This document shows positions 36,656-45,721 of a DNA stretch of 64,000 bases, one piece after another. The position numbers and the translations under genes were made by a program. The DNA is from Acidobacteria bacterium AB60 (GTDB lineage: Bacteria > Acidobacteriota > Terriglobia > Terriglobales > Acidobacteriaceae): assembly GCA_008682415.1 (NCBI GenBank), contig VANK01000011.1, positions 124,001 through 188,000 on the forward strand, written 5' to 3'. Within the stretch, counting starts at the first letter, position 1; the number at the start of each line of letters is the position of its first letter. The notes beneath the pieces were generated by a model that worked only from the letters and a program-made list of their open reading frames with translations, made no database searches and was not told where the DNA came from.

Positions 36656-37438
36656 ATGATTGCATCGGCAAACCGATTTCGATTTGTGATCACCCTAAGC
36701 GCGGCATGGGCGGCTCTGCCGCTGGTTGCGCAGGTGAAGCCTGATTGCACGGGACTGCCGGATGCCGGCCGTCTACGTACCGTGATCCAAAGCGTCGTGA
36801 AAGAGGGCGCGTCGAAGAACGGCGGCATGGGTAATCAGGAGTGGGCCGCGGTGGTGAATCGCGACGGCATAGTATGCGCGATTGTGTTCAGCGGCAACAC
36901 GCGAAGCGACCAGTGGCCGGGCAGCCGCGTGATTGCTGCGGAAAAGGCGAACACTGCGAATGCGCTGAGGGGCCGCGATTACGCATTGTCAACCGCCAAC
37001 GTCTACGCCGCGGCCCAGCCCGGTCAGAGCCTCTATAGCCTGGCGACCGCAGCGCCTCCCAATCCGCTCGCGGTGTTCGGGAACCCCACAACATTTGGGA
37101 CACCCAGGGATCCGATGATCGGCAACGCGATTGGCGGAATCATTGTGTTTGCGGGCGGTCTGCCGCTCTATGCGAGTGACGGCAAGATCGTTGGAGGGCT
37201 CGGCCTCAGCGGCGACACGTCCTGCACCGACCATGTGATTGCGTGGAAGGTGCGCCACGAGCTACACCTGGATGCGGTGCCGATGGGCCCCAGTCCCGAT
37301 CACAACGACAACATGGTTCTGGATTTCCAGAACGGAGCGAGTCAGAGCGGCTTCGGACACCCTTCATGCAAAGGGGGAAATCAGGCTGATGCGATCATCC
37401 AGGATCTCTCTAAGAACTATCCTACCGGCCCGAGATAG
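36656..37438 (+). CDS. GlcG/HbpS-like haem-binding protein, exported
   Basis: A 260-aa protein with signal peptide (RFVITLSAAWAALPLVAQ) and the DUF336/GlcG fold (WAAVVNRDGIVCAIVFSG, SRVIAAEKANTANAL, GGLPLYASDGKIVGGLGLSGD). ATG 36656 follows AGGAG at good spacing. Proteins of this family occur near PQQ alcohol dehydrogenases and cytochromes; they bind haem or corrinoid-like ligands. It ends the respiratory operon, 22 bp after subunit II. Confidence 0.8.
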   Translation: MIASANRFRFVITLSAAWAALPLVAQVKPDCTGLPDAGRLRTVIQSVVKEGASKNGGMGNQEWAAVVNRDGIVCAIVFSGNTRSDQWPGSRVIAAEKANTANALRGRDYALSTANVYAAAQPGQSLYSLATAAPPNPLAVFGNPTTFGTPRDPMIGNAIGGIIVFAGGLPLYASDGKIVGGLGLSGDTSCTDHVIAWKVRHELHLDAVPMGPSPDHNDNMVLDFQNGASQSGFGHPSCKGGNQADAIIQDLSKNYPTGPR

Positions 37439-38006
37439 AAATGAGTCTTAGTATCGCCCACAGTGGTACCTCAATATTCCTGCGTACCCAGTGCTGGATC
37501 GCACTTGGGCGAGCGGCATTCCAGTTATTTATGCGGCTTATGGCCGTGAGTAGGCAAGGTGGTGCCAGTCGCTCATTGAAGACTGCTTTATCTTGCGGAG
37601 CCGACCCTCTTGGCTGCTTTGGTGCTCTTTGATCGATGCGCCGGCCATTGCAAGCCAGGAGCAGAATGTGTGCCAGTTTGAATGCCAGACATAGTTCCTA
37701 ATCTTCGCCTCTTCCAAACACGGTTGGAACCAGGATTGGATGTCGAATCGGCCCTGCGATCCCTCGCGCGGAAACACTCCGAATGCGATACAAAGCGGAC
37801 TCGTCCGGCCGCCTTAATGACAAGGGGCAATTCACTTTCTGCGCTCGGACCGCGTGATCTTCATCTTCGGCAGCGCACCCCGGGTCACGCGCGGCCGCAT
37901 AGCCGCTCTGTTCGAACCTGTTTGCGCCAAGGCATTTCAGAGAGTCACGACGATGCATCGGGGCCTCCAAACTTTCCCCGCAAATCGGTTCTCCTCTAAT
38001 CAGGGT
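37439..38006. other. Intergenic region with integrase remnant
   Basis: About 570 bp between the GlcG-like gene and the GH51 pseudogene. It contains a decayed tyrosine recombinase (separate entry). The remainder shows nothing recognisable. Confidence 0.4.
37538..37777 (-). pseudogene. Tyrosine recombinase (phage integrase), C-terminal remnant
   Basis: The minus strand reads WFQPCLEEAKIRNYVWHSNW followed by HTFCSWLAMAGASIKE. This is the conserved integrase block normally written WHSNRHTF..WL.MAG.S.K. The catalytic Arg of RHTF is Trp (one-base change), the frame shifts shortly after, and a later MSDWHHLA recalls the MSxRYxHL motif. The enzyme is dead. It probably belonged to one of the integrative elements whose tRNA-end scars lie upstream. 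Confidence 0.75.
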
Positions 38007-39502
38007 TCACGCGTTTTCCACCTCAAATTCGTATAGGAGTACGCTCACAGGTGGGGCCTGCACAGTCTCAGGGAATTCCGTCTGCTCAGTCTCAATGATC
38101 TTGACTTGAGGCTCCTTCCCCGCCTCGTTGGTGGAGTTAATGCCGGGGGGCGCGATCTTGTACAGTTTGCCCCGCTCGCCGAGTTTGATTCCTCTGATCC
38201 TCGCGGTCAGGTTGTGGTCTTCCTCAGTTGGGTTCACAATCGAGATGAGCAATCGTTTGCGGTCACCGGAGAACGCGGCGAGAACGTCCAGCGGATATGT
38301 AGGACTTCCAGTGGGCGTGGGGCCCTTGTCCACAAAATCGGTGCCCCGCACCTGCTGCTGAGGCGAATCGCCATCGATAGGGACCGGGCGCGCATTGGGG
38401 AAGTGCGTTTGCATCAACTTCATCACGACTCCCTCAGCCGAAAAGCCCACACCCTCGCCGCTGATATCCGTCAGCACCCGGAGACCTCCCGTCGCGCAAC
38501 TGGCCGAAACTTTCTCAGAGTGGCGGAACATTTCATGGAGGCAAAGTGCGTAGGAAAGCGGGGTAAGCATACCCGGCAGTGGATGATTCTGGCCGTCTGC
38601 GGAGCGCGGACGGTTCCCCCACTCATCAAAGATGAACTTGATATCCCGCTCTTTCAGCCAAGGCATCTGCTCCACGTACCGTTCCCAACAGTCGAAAGCT
38701 ACCCCAATGCGATTCGCCAGCCTACGGGCTTTGAATTGCAGGGCATCCTGGACATCCACATAAAGTTGCTGTTCTTTATCGAAAGCCAGGTTGGGGTAGG
38801 CGTAGGTGTGCTCGGACAGATTGTCGATATTCTTGGCGCATTTTTTCAACAGCCATCCATCCCAGTCGTACACAGATCCGAACTCGTAGGGCAGCCGTTC
38901 GGTGATCGGCGGCTCCCATATACTGGGAAAGAAGTTGCCCTTTTTCTCTGCGCCCCCCACTGACTTTTCCGCGATGCTGGCACCGGAGACGGTAACTTTG
39001 ATATTCGGATCAACCGCCTTCATTGCCTCAGCGATCGCATTGTGCTTGACCCAAATACGCGGCCTTCGTACGGTCGGTGAGCTCCGATTCGCAACCTGGA
39101 TTGGCGTATGCCGTGCGGCTCGGTCGAATCGATTTTCACGCGCGGGCTATGCATGCCGACGAAAGGCCTCTCGGTATCCATTTCGACCGTTCCCTCCGGC
39201 CCAACCGGCTTGAACGGTTCACCAAAGAACCGTCGGAAAAAGGGATTCGTTGGAGCCGGAGTGGGAGCGCTGGTGATCGGGTTGGCGAATTTTCTGTCGG
39301 TCAACACTTCGGCCCAGACCTGGGTTGTGGCCGGTTCCATATAACCGCCAAAGATCATCGGGCTAATGGGCGCTCCACTCTTACTCGCATCGACCGTCGC
39401 CTGGATATTTCCAGCCGAAGCTGCGAAAGCTTTCATCGGTGCCCGCAGGATCGCCGTCCCGGCCACCGATGCTGCGATGAATTCGCGCCGATTCATTGGC
39501 AT
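38007..39502 (-). pseudogene. GH51 alpha-L-arabinofuranosidase with internal deletion
   Basis: Two pieces of one gene. The N-terminal piece (ends about 39060) has a Tat signal (NRREFIAASVAG) and the GH51 start (ISPMIFGGYMEP, ERPFVGMHSPRV, PYEGRV). The C-terminal piece (38007 to about 39060, other frame) begins WVKHNAIAEAMKAVDPNIK and includes FIFDEWGN, whose Glu is the usual nucleophile. The middle, with the acid/base Glu (GNE motif), is missing, roughly 200-250 codons by comparison with normal GH51 length. The join also shifts frame. The protein cannot be an active arabinosidase. Confidence 0.8.
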
Positions 39503-39841
39503 CATTTCTCTCCCCATCTAGAAGTTCTGTGTCCACGCTGAGTTCGCTGTGGTGATTCAGTGCGTGAAATGCTACATGCGCCACTTTCGGCAAAGCACCT
39601 CGCCGTGGGTAACAACGGACCCTCACCCCATTCACTCCATTGCGCAAAATCACTCGCGCATGACAGAGTGTCCGGGTCGATAAGTGAACTGACTATCGGG
39701 AAGGGTGAGTTCCGCAGCGAAGGAGATTATAGTGGCTTCGACCTCGGACTGGCGTACGAATCGGACCGGGGCTGAAACGTCGTTTCCCGTGGCAGCAAAC
39801 GATCGTCTTCATTAATTCGGTTCGAGTCGCAGTGGTTGATC
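39503..39841. other. Intergenic region between GH51 remnant and GH144-like gene
   Basis: No gene seen. A TAGAAGTTCTG at 39519-39529 differs by one base from the PadR palindrome TAGAAGTTCTA near 25.6 kb. Confidence 0.4.
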
Positions 39842-41287
39842 TTAGGCCCGATTCAACCAACCGCCGGTAAAGCCTGCTCGCCTCAAACCACGCACCAGAT
39901 TGGGTACTTTGCGCATCGCATTCCAGATGATCCCCGTCTTGTAATTCGCAATCATGCCCAGGATCGGCCCCTGATTGTCGCTCAGGTAGTCACTGTCAAC
40001 CCAGCCTAAGCGGCCATCAACGCGGCCTGACCTAAGACTGACATGGGTATCACGGAAGCTGGGATTGAACGAATCGAAAAAGCCGTACTTGCCATACAGG
40101 CGCCCACCTTGGAAATTGTGCAAGGCCCGGGCCGCAGGGATGCAAATCTCGGGTGCAAACGGAATCGAGGCTAGCGGGGCGTTGGGAGCAAGGGTGCCGT
40201 GGTCATCCTCATCAGGCATGCCTTTCGGTCCATAGGCCGCGTACCCCTCGAATTGCGTCGGTTTACCCTTGAAATTGATGACCAGATCCCCTGGACCATC
40301 GGAGGCGGTGAGACCCCAGATGTCCTTGGAATAGCCATCCCAACCCATGGGATTGGCAAGAGCGTAGTCGCGCTGCGCATAGGTGGCGCGGCGGGAATTC
40401 TCAAAATAGTCGAATCCCTCCGCGCGCGTGGTCGCATCATAGATTCCGCGATAGTCAATCCACACAGCCCCGTAGTAATGCGCGAAGTGAGGCGCAAAGG
40501 AAAGGTACCGATTCGCACCTTCTCCGCGCCAATATTCCGGGAAGCGGGCAGCCCATGCCTCATACGCGCCATCCCTGGCCGGGTGCGAACGTGATCCAAG
40601 CGCGAGGAGGTAGAGCGCCATGCCCTCGTTATAGCCATCCCAATTTCGTCCGATAAAGCCGCTCTCCGGATGCCAGCCCATCGAGATGGCTTTGCCGCCC
40701 GTGCTATTGGCCTGCATCCAATCCCATTCTGTGCGATCCAGCAGATGTTGCGCGAGTGCACGGATCTCGTCTTCCTTCTCATCCTTCCGGTCGAACCAGC
40801 CTTGCGCTAATGCAATGCCCATTTGCAGCCAGCAGGTATCAATGGTTGAAAGTTCCCAATTTGGGGAGCGTAGGCCAGTCTCCATATCGATAAGGTGGTA
40901 ATAGAATCCACGATAGCCAGCGGTGCCAGTCCGTTGTTCTCCCTGCGGTAGTTGCTCGAAGAACCGCAGCGTTCGAAGCGTGATGTCCCGTGCCTGATCG
41001 CGTGTGATCCAGCCGCGCTCAACGCCGATTGGCCACGCGGTGAGCGCGAAGCCCGTTCCTGTGATGCTGCAAATGGATGGTGTCGACCAACGATCCGCCA
41101 TCAGGCCGTTGGTATGGTTCACAAGTTCCCAGTAGAAGTTGAAAGTGCGATGCTCGATATCGCTGAGCAATTGGGGATCCGAGCGGCGCACCGTAACAGC
41201 CTTCGCCCATATCGGAGCAGAAACAATCCCGGCGACAGCAGCGCTGAGGAAAGTGCGGCGGGTCAGCGTTGGAGCCTCACTGCTCAT
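39842..41287 (-). CDS. Exported GH144-like glucanase / glucoamylase-domain protein
   Basis: A 481-aa protein with a Tat signal (TRRTFLSAAVAGIVSAPIWA). Then an (alpha/alpha)6-type domain: HRTFNFYWELVNHTNGLMADRW, SICSITGTGFALTAWPIGVERGW, GYRGFYYHLIDMETG, ELSTIDTCWLQMG and NWDGYNEGMALYLLALGS. The C-terminal half matches the glycoamylase/COG5368 group (GWDGYSKDIWGLTASDGP, GKYGFFDSFN). Members include endo-beta-1,2-glucanases (GH144), so a periplasmic beta-1,2-glucan hydrolase is likely. Start ATG 41287 places the Tat motif at the N-terminus. Confidence 0.82.
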   Translation of the reverse strand: MSSEAPTLTRRTFLSAAVAGIVSAPIWAKAVTVRRSDPQLLSDIEHRTFNFYWELVNHTNGLMADRWSTPSICSITGTGFALTAWPIGVERGWITRDQARDITLRTLRFFEQLPQGEQRTGTAGYRGFYYHLIDMETGLRSPNWELSTIDTCWLQMGIALAQGWFDRKDEKEDEIRALAQHLLDRTEWDWMQANSTGGKAISMGWHPESGFIGRNWDGYNEGMALYLLALGSRSHPARDGAYEAWAARFPEYWRGEGANRYLSFAPHFAHYYGAVWIDYRGIYDATTRAEGFDYFENSRRATYAQRDYALANPMGWDGYSKDIWGLTASDGPGDLVINFKGKPTQFEGYAAYGPKGMPDEDDHGTLAPNAPLASIPFAPEICIPAARALHNFQGGRLYGKYGFFDSFNPSFRDTHVSLRSGRVDGRLGWVDSDYLSDNQGPILGMIANYKTGIIWNAMRKVPNLVRGLRRAGFTGGWLNRA

Positions 41288-41582
41288 CTCCAGCCAGTGT
41301 AACGGAGAGGACACCAGAGCCGCGGTATCACGGTCGCTCAAGGGCCAGATTCTCATCCAGAAGATGTTCGGCCAGACGGCTGAGCGACATGGCCAAGACA
41401 CATCGTGTCGTCGCCATTTCGCAGGGCAGGCACGGCCTCAGCGGATACTGATACGCGCTGGACCCAGGAACAGATGGCCGACGACGTCGCGGCGTTGCTC
41501 GGCAAGATTCGTGTGCCGGTGCAATTGCGCGGTGAGAAATGCCCAATGATGAATACAGGAGGCGTCTTCTGTAGAGATTGAA

Positions 41583-44500
41583 TCAGCGCGAGGTGCTGAA
41601 ACGTTGTACAAGTAGCGGCATCAGGAATAGGATCGCGAAGATTGTAGTTATCATACCCCCGACGACAACCCGCGCCAATGGTTGCTGAGCCTGCGCTCCG
41701 ATCCCATTGGAGACAGCCGCAGGCAACAGCCCGATGCCTGCAGCCATGCAGGCCATGATGACAGGGCGCATCTCCTCGAGACAGCCCCTTTCCAAGCCCG
41801 ACTCGAAGCCTTCTGCCCCCTGCGCGCGTCTTATGCCTTCTAAAAACACCACCGCCCCAAGCGTTGCCACGCCTGTTAGCGATGTGAAGCCAACCGCAGC
41901 GGAGATGCTGAATGAAGTGCCAGTGAGATAGAGCGCGACTACACCGCCGATGGCTGCGAACGGGAGCGTCGCGAGTACGATGAAGGCATCGCGCCAGCTG
42001 CGGAACTGGACATACAGAAGCACCAGAATCACTGAGAGGCTAACGGGAAGAACAATCGCGAGACGCAACTGCTCCTTCTTCAGGCTGTCAAATTCGCCTG
42101 CCCAGGTGTATTCGTACCCCGGTGGGAGCTTCACCTGGTCGGCCAACCGGGTTTGGAGGTCATGGATGGCTCCCGCCAAGTCGCGGCCGCGCACACTGAA
42201 CTTGATTGGAATGTAACGACGCCCGCCTTCGTGGTAGATCATGAATGCGCCACTGCGGATGCTTACGTCTGCGACAGTGCCCAACTGTACCTGGTTGCCG
42301 TTCGAGGTGGGAACCAAGATACGAGAGATCTCCTCAGGCGTGCTGCGGAATGCAGGGGAATAGCGCACGCTAAAATCGAAGCGCCGCTCGCCATCCAAAA
42401 TCTGCGTTACCGGCGCTCCGCCAACTGCAGCTTGGACGACATTGTTGACGTCCTGCGGTTGGAGCCCATAACGGGCGGCTCTGGAACGGTCGATGGAGAC
42501 CAGCAGACTGGGCTGCCCCGATACATCGAATACCCCCACATCGGCGATTCCCGAAACGCTATTCATGATGCTGGCGATGCGGGTGGCGATGGCGGTGAGC
42601 TCATCCAGATCAGTTCCGAAGAGTTTGAGGGAATTTTCGCCTTTAACTCCAGACATCGCTTCCTCGACATTGTCCTGGATGTTTTGCGAAAAGTTGAAAT
42701 CTACCCCGGGGTACTGATGTAGATTGACCTCGACCGCCTCGATCAATTTCTCCTTACGACCTTGAAACTGCGGACGCCACTGGCGGCTCGGCTTCAGGTC
42801 GGCAAGAAATTCGATGTTGTTGAAAGTGCTCACATCTGTCCCATCATCTGGACGCCCCATTTGCGAGACTACCTGCGATATTTCTGGATAGGCGCGGAGG
42901 GTGGATCGGATAGCATCCGCCATTCTGGAGGAAGTCTCGAAGGAAATGTCCTGTTGCATGTCAGCCCGGATCCAAAGATTGCCTTCTTCAAGCGCAGGCA
43001 TGAATTCACCCCCAACGCGCGTGAAGAGAAACAGCCCTCCGCACAGAGCCACGATGGAAAACAACCCTGTTGTCCGGCTGAAGCGTAGCGCCCGCCGCAA
43101 GCTGCTCGAGTAATGCCTCCGGAAGAAGGCGCTCAGGCGCGTTTCATACACTTTATTCGCCCCTTTTCTGACGAAGGCCACAGAGCCGAGAACCGGAGCA
43201 AAGAGTAAGGCAAACATGAGTGCACCGGTCAAGGCAAATCCATAAGTGACGGACATCGGAGCGAAGATCTTTCCCGGGACTCCCTGCATCGTAAATAGGG
43301 GAATGAAAGCGACGAGGATGATAAGCGTGGCGAAGAGCACTGGCCTGGCTGCTTCGGCAACACCAATCGCAATTAGATGATTGACGTCTTCACCTTCATT
43401 GCGGCGCGAGACCTTACGATAGACACTTTCGAGAACTACGATCGAAGCGTCCACAAGGATACCGAAGTCGATCGCACCGATCGAAATCAGGTTAGCCGAC
43501 TGGTCCGTCAACACCATCATGCTGAAAGCGAAGAGCACGGCAAATGGAATGGTGATGGCGGCGATGACGGTAATGCGCCAGTCGCCCAGCATGGTCAGTA
43601 AGACCAAAGTAACCAGTGTTAGTCCCAGGATGACGACGTGGCGCACGGTGGAAGTGGTCACATGAATCAGGTTGGAACGATCGTAGATGGGCTTGATCCT
43701 CATTCCTGGCGGAAGCAAATTACCTTGATTGAGCGCATTGATCGTATGGCGCAGGGCGGCCAGCGCGGGGAGCGACTTGGTACCCTTGTTCATGAGCACA
43801 ATGCCTTCCACAATATCCGGCTCGTTATCCCGCCCGACTTTCCCAAGTCTCGGCTGGCTGCCTTCCCGCACGTCGGCCACGTCGCTCAGCAGGACCGGCA
43901 CACTGTTTCGCTCGGCGATCACAATGTTCCGCATATCAGCCAGCGAACGCAGAAGACCGACGCCGCGAACGTTCACGCTCTGGCTGCCGATGGTAAGGTA
44001 GTTGCCGCCGGCATTGGTATTGCTGTTCTGCACAGCGCTGACCACTTGCGTCATCGTGACCCCGTACGCCAGCAATTTTGCCGGATCGATTTCGGCCTGG
44101 TATTGGCGCGTGGTCCCTCCAAACGTAGCCACGTCCAGGATGCCCGGAACCTGCTTGATCTCGCGCACTAGGAGCCAATCTTGAGTGGCCTTTAGCTCAT
44201 TCAGGGAATAGCCAGGCCCAGTGAGCTGGTAACGGTAGATTTCGCCCACCGGAGATTCCGGTGAGAGCTGCGGCTGCAGACTCTGCGGCAATGTAATTTG
44301 CTGGACACGGTTAAGCGCTTCTTGGCGGTCAACGAAGTAGTCGCTCGCAAAATCGAAGTACATCTTCACGTCGCTCAGCCCGAAAATGCTGATGGATCGG
44401 ATCTGATCCAAGGCCGGAGTGCCATTCAACTGAGTCTCGAGCGGCCGGGTTACGAACTGTTCCATCTCCTCAGCGGACCAAGAGGGGTTCTGCGTAATGA

Positions 44501-44642
44501 ATTCAACCATGGGGGGCGAGGGGTCGGGATAAGCTTCGATGTCGAGCCGAGTGAACGCATAGATACCCAAAGCCATCGCGACTAAAAAAACAATCACGAC
44601 AACATCGCGAAAGCGGAGCAGCAGATGGACGATCTTGAGCAT
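41583..44642 (-). CDS. RND efflux pump, CusA/CzcA (heavy-metal) family
   Basis: A 1019-aa inner-membrane proton-driven pump with the standard two halves of six helices and two large periplasmic loops. The TM4 motif AIDFGILVDASIVVLE keeps D392, D398 and E405, the proton-relay pattern of heavy-metal RND pumps (HME). Also typical: EAYPDPSPPMVEFITQNPSWS, PDDGTDVSTFNN and FVRKGANKVYE. Third gene of an OMF-adaptor-pump operon, two bases after the adaptor. Metal substrate cannot be read from sequence. Confidence 0.88.
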   Translation of the reverse strand: MLKIVHLLLRFRDVVVIVFLVAMALGIYAFTRLDIEAYPDPSPPMVEFITQNPSWSAEEMEQFVTRPLETQLNGTPALDQIRSISIFGLSDVKMYFDFASDYFVDRQEALNRVQQITLPQSLQPQLSPESPVGEIYRYQLTGPGYSLNELKATQDWLLVREIKQVPGILDVATFGGTTRQYQAEIDPAKLLAYGVTMTQVVSAVQNSNTNAGGNYLTIGSQSVNVRGVGLLRSLADMRNIVIAERNSVPVLLSDVADVREGSQPRLGKVGRDNEPDIVEGIVLMNKGTKSLPALAALRHTINALNQGNLLPPGMRIKPIYDRSNLIHVTTSTVRHVVILGLTLVTLVLLTMLGDWRITVIAAITIPFAVLFAFSMMVLTDQSANLISIGAIDFGILVDASIVVLESVYRKVSRRNEGEDVNHLIAIGVAEAARPVLFATLIILVAFIPLFTMQGVPGKIFAPMSVTYGFALTGALMFALLFAPVLGSVAFVRKGANKVYETRLSAFFRRHYSSSLRRALRFSRTTGLFSIVALCGGLFLFTRVGGEFMPALEEGNLWIRADMQQDISFETSSRMADAIRSTLRAYPEISQVVSQMGRPDDGTDVSTFNNIEFLADLKPSRQWRPQFQGRKEKLIEAVEVNLHQYPGVDFNFSQNIQDNVEEAMSGVKGENSLKLFGTDLDELTAIATRIASIMNSVSGIADVGVFDVSGQPSLLVSIDRSRAARYGLQPQDVNNVVQAAVGGAPVTQILDGERRFDFSVRYSPAFRSTPEEISRILVPTSNGNQVQLGTVADVSIRSGAFMIYHEGGRRYIPIKFSVRGRDLAGAIHDLQTRLADQVKLPPGYEYTWAGEFDSLKKEQLRLAIVLPVSLSVILVLLYVQFRSWRDAFIVLATLPFAAIGGVVALYLTGTSFSISAAVGFTSLTGVATLGAVVFLEGIRRAQGAEGFESGLERGCLEEMRPVIMACMAAGIGLLPAAVSNGIGAQAQQPLARVVVGGMITTIFAILFLMPLLVQRFSTSR

Positions 44643-44644
44643 GA

Positions 44645-45721
44645 TTATTCGCTTCCGGAGGAGCGCAACAGTTCAGCGCCGCCAGTCACTACCTTGTCAC
44701 CATCGTTTAGGCCCTGAAGGATTTGATCGCTGTCGGCGTGAGTCTCGCCGAGAGTGACATTTCGATGCTCATATTTTCCCGGAGCGGTCTGAACAAACAC
44801 GAAGACGTCATTACCGTTACGGATGACCGCGGAGGCGGGCACTACGATCGCGTCGTGCAATTGCCCGGTCAAGCTGAGGTTTGCGTACGCGCCTGGTTTG
44901 AGGCGATGTTCTGGATTAGGAATCGCGACCCGCACCTTGAGAGTTAGAGTCACAGGATCTACGGCATCGGAGATGTTCTCGACCTTTTCGTGTAGCTGCC
45001 AGCCCGGGTAGCCGTTTACGGTCACGGTTGCCGGCTGCCCTAGGTGCACGTTCGCCTGGTCGCGCGGATAGAGGTCTCCCACCACCCAGATGGAATCGAT
45101 ATCCGCAATGGTGGCGATCGAGGTGGCGTTGTCGAGTGACCGCTGCAACTCGCCTGTTCCTGTGCCAACATCCAGCACCACGCCGGAGATGGGCGAGACG
45201 ATCGGAACCAGATCTGTGACGTCGTCTTCATTAAAGCCCAGCAGGTGCAAAGTCTGGCGGGTGCGCGCCAGATCCGCGTGGTCGGCATCGTCGAGCGCCT
45301 TAAGGTCATCGTAGTCTTTCTGCGCCATGACTTCGTGAGCGAGCAGTTCCCGGGCGCGGGCCAGCTGACGGTCTGCGCGGGCCGCCTCAACTTTCGCCTT
45401 CTCGTAGTCCGAGCGAGCCTGCGTCGCCTCTGTGCTCTCCAGAGAACCAATGTTCTGACCTTTGCGGACTTCCTGGCCGGGAAGGATGCGCAACGCGACC
45501 ACGCGTCCGCTGATCATTGGGTAGATATGGACGATCTTCGTAGGGTTGGCCATGAGGTGGGCAGGCAAATCAATCTGCGCGCCCACAGACTGACGTTTGA
45601 CCACCATGGTTTCAAGCACCTGCTGCTTGGGGATGTCGGTTCCTATCGGCGCCTGTCGGCGGCACCCGGACTGTGACACGAAGAGGCACGCGGCGATCGC
45701 GAACCCTTGGGCTCTTCTCAT
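44645..45721 (-). CDS. RND efflux periplasmic adaptor (membrane fusion protein)
   Basis: A 358-aa adaptor with a lipobox-like signal (IAACLFVSQSGC), a barrel-sandwich domain (GRVVALRILPGQEVRKGQNIGSLES), a coiled-coil hairpin (YEKAKVEAARADRQLARARELLAHEVMAQKDYDDL region) and the lipoyl-like half (VVPIVSPISGVVLDVG written as LVPIVSPISGVVLDV). It bridges the pump and the outer-membrane channel. ATGA overlap with the upstream channel gene. Confidence 0.88.
   Translation of the reverse strand: MRRAQGFAIAACLFVSQSGCRRQAPIGTDIPKQQVLETMVVKRQSVGAQIDLPAHLMANPTKIVHIYPMISGRVVALRILPGQEVRKGQNIGSLESTEATQARSDYEKAKVEAARADRQLARARELLAHEVMAQKDYDDLKALDDADHADLARTRQTLHLLGFNEDDVTDLVPIVSPISGVVLDVGTGTGELQRSLDNATSIATIADIDSIWVVGDLYPRDQANVHLGQPATVTVNGYPGWQLHEKVENISDAVDPVTLTLKVRVAIPNPEHRLKPGAYANLSLTGQLHDAIVVPASAVIRNGNDVFVFVQTAPGKYEHRNVTLGETHADSDQILQGLNDGDKVVTGGAELLRSSGSE

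Noticed and set aside
38106..38963. 285-codon open frame antisense to the GH51 remnant
   Set aside because: The opposite strand contains conserved GH51 blocks; this is a shadow.
41288..41582. Possible short coding remnants (plus-strand phrase WTQEQMADDVAALLGKI)
   Set aside because: Looks protein-like over about 40 codons but has no start or recognisable family and needs a frameshift; too weak to call.
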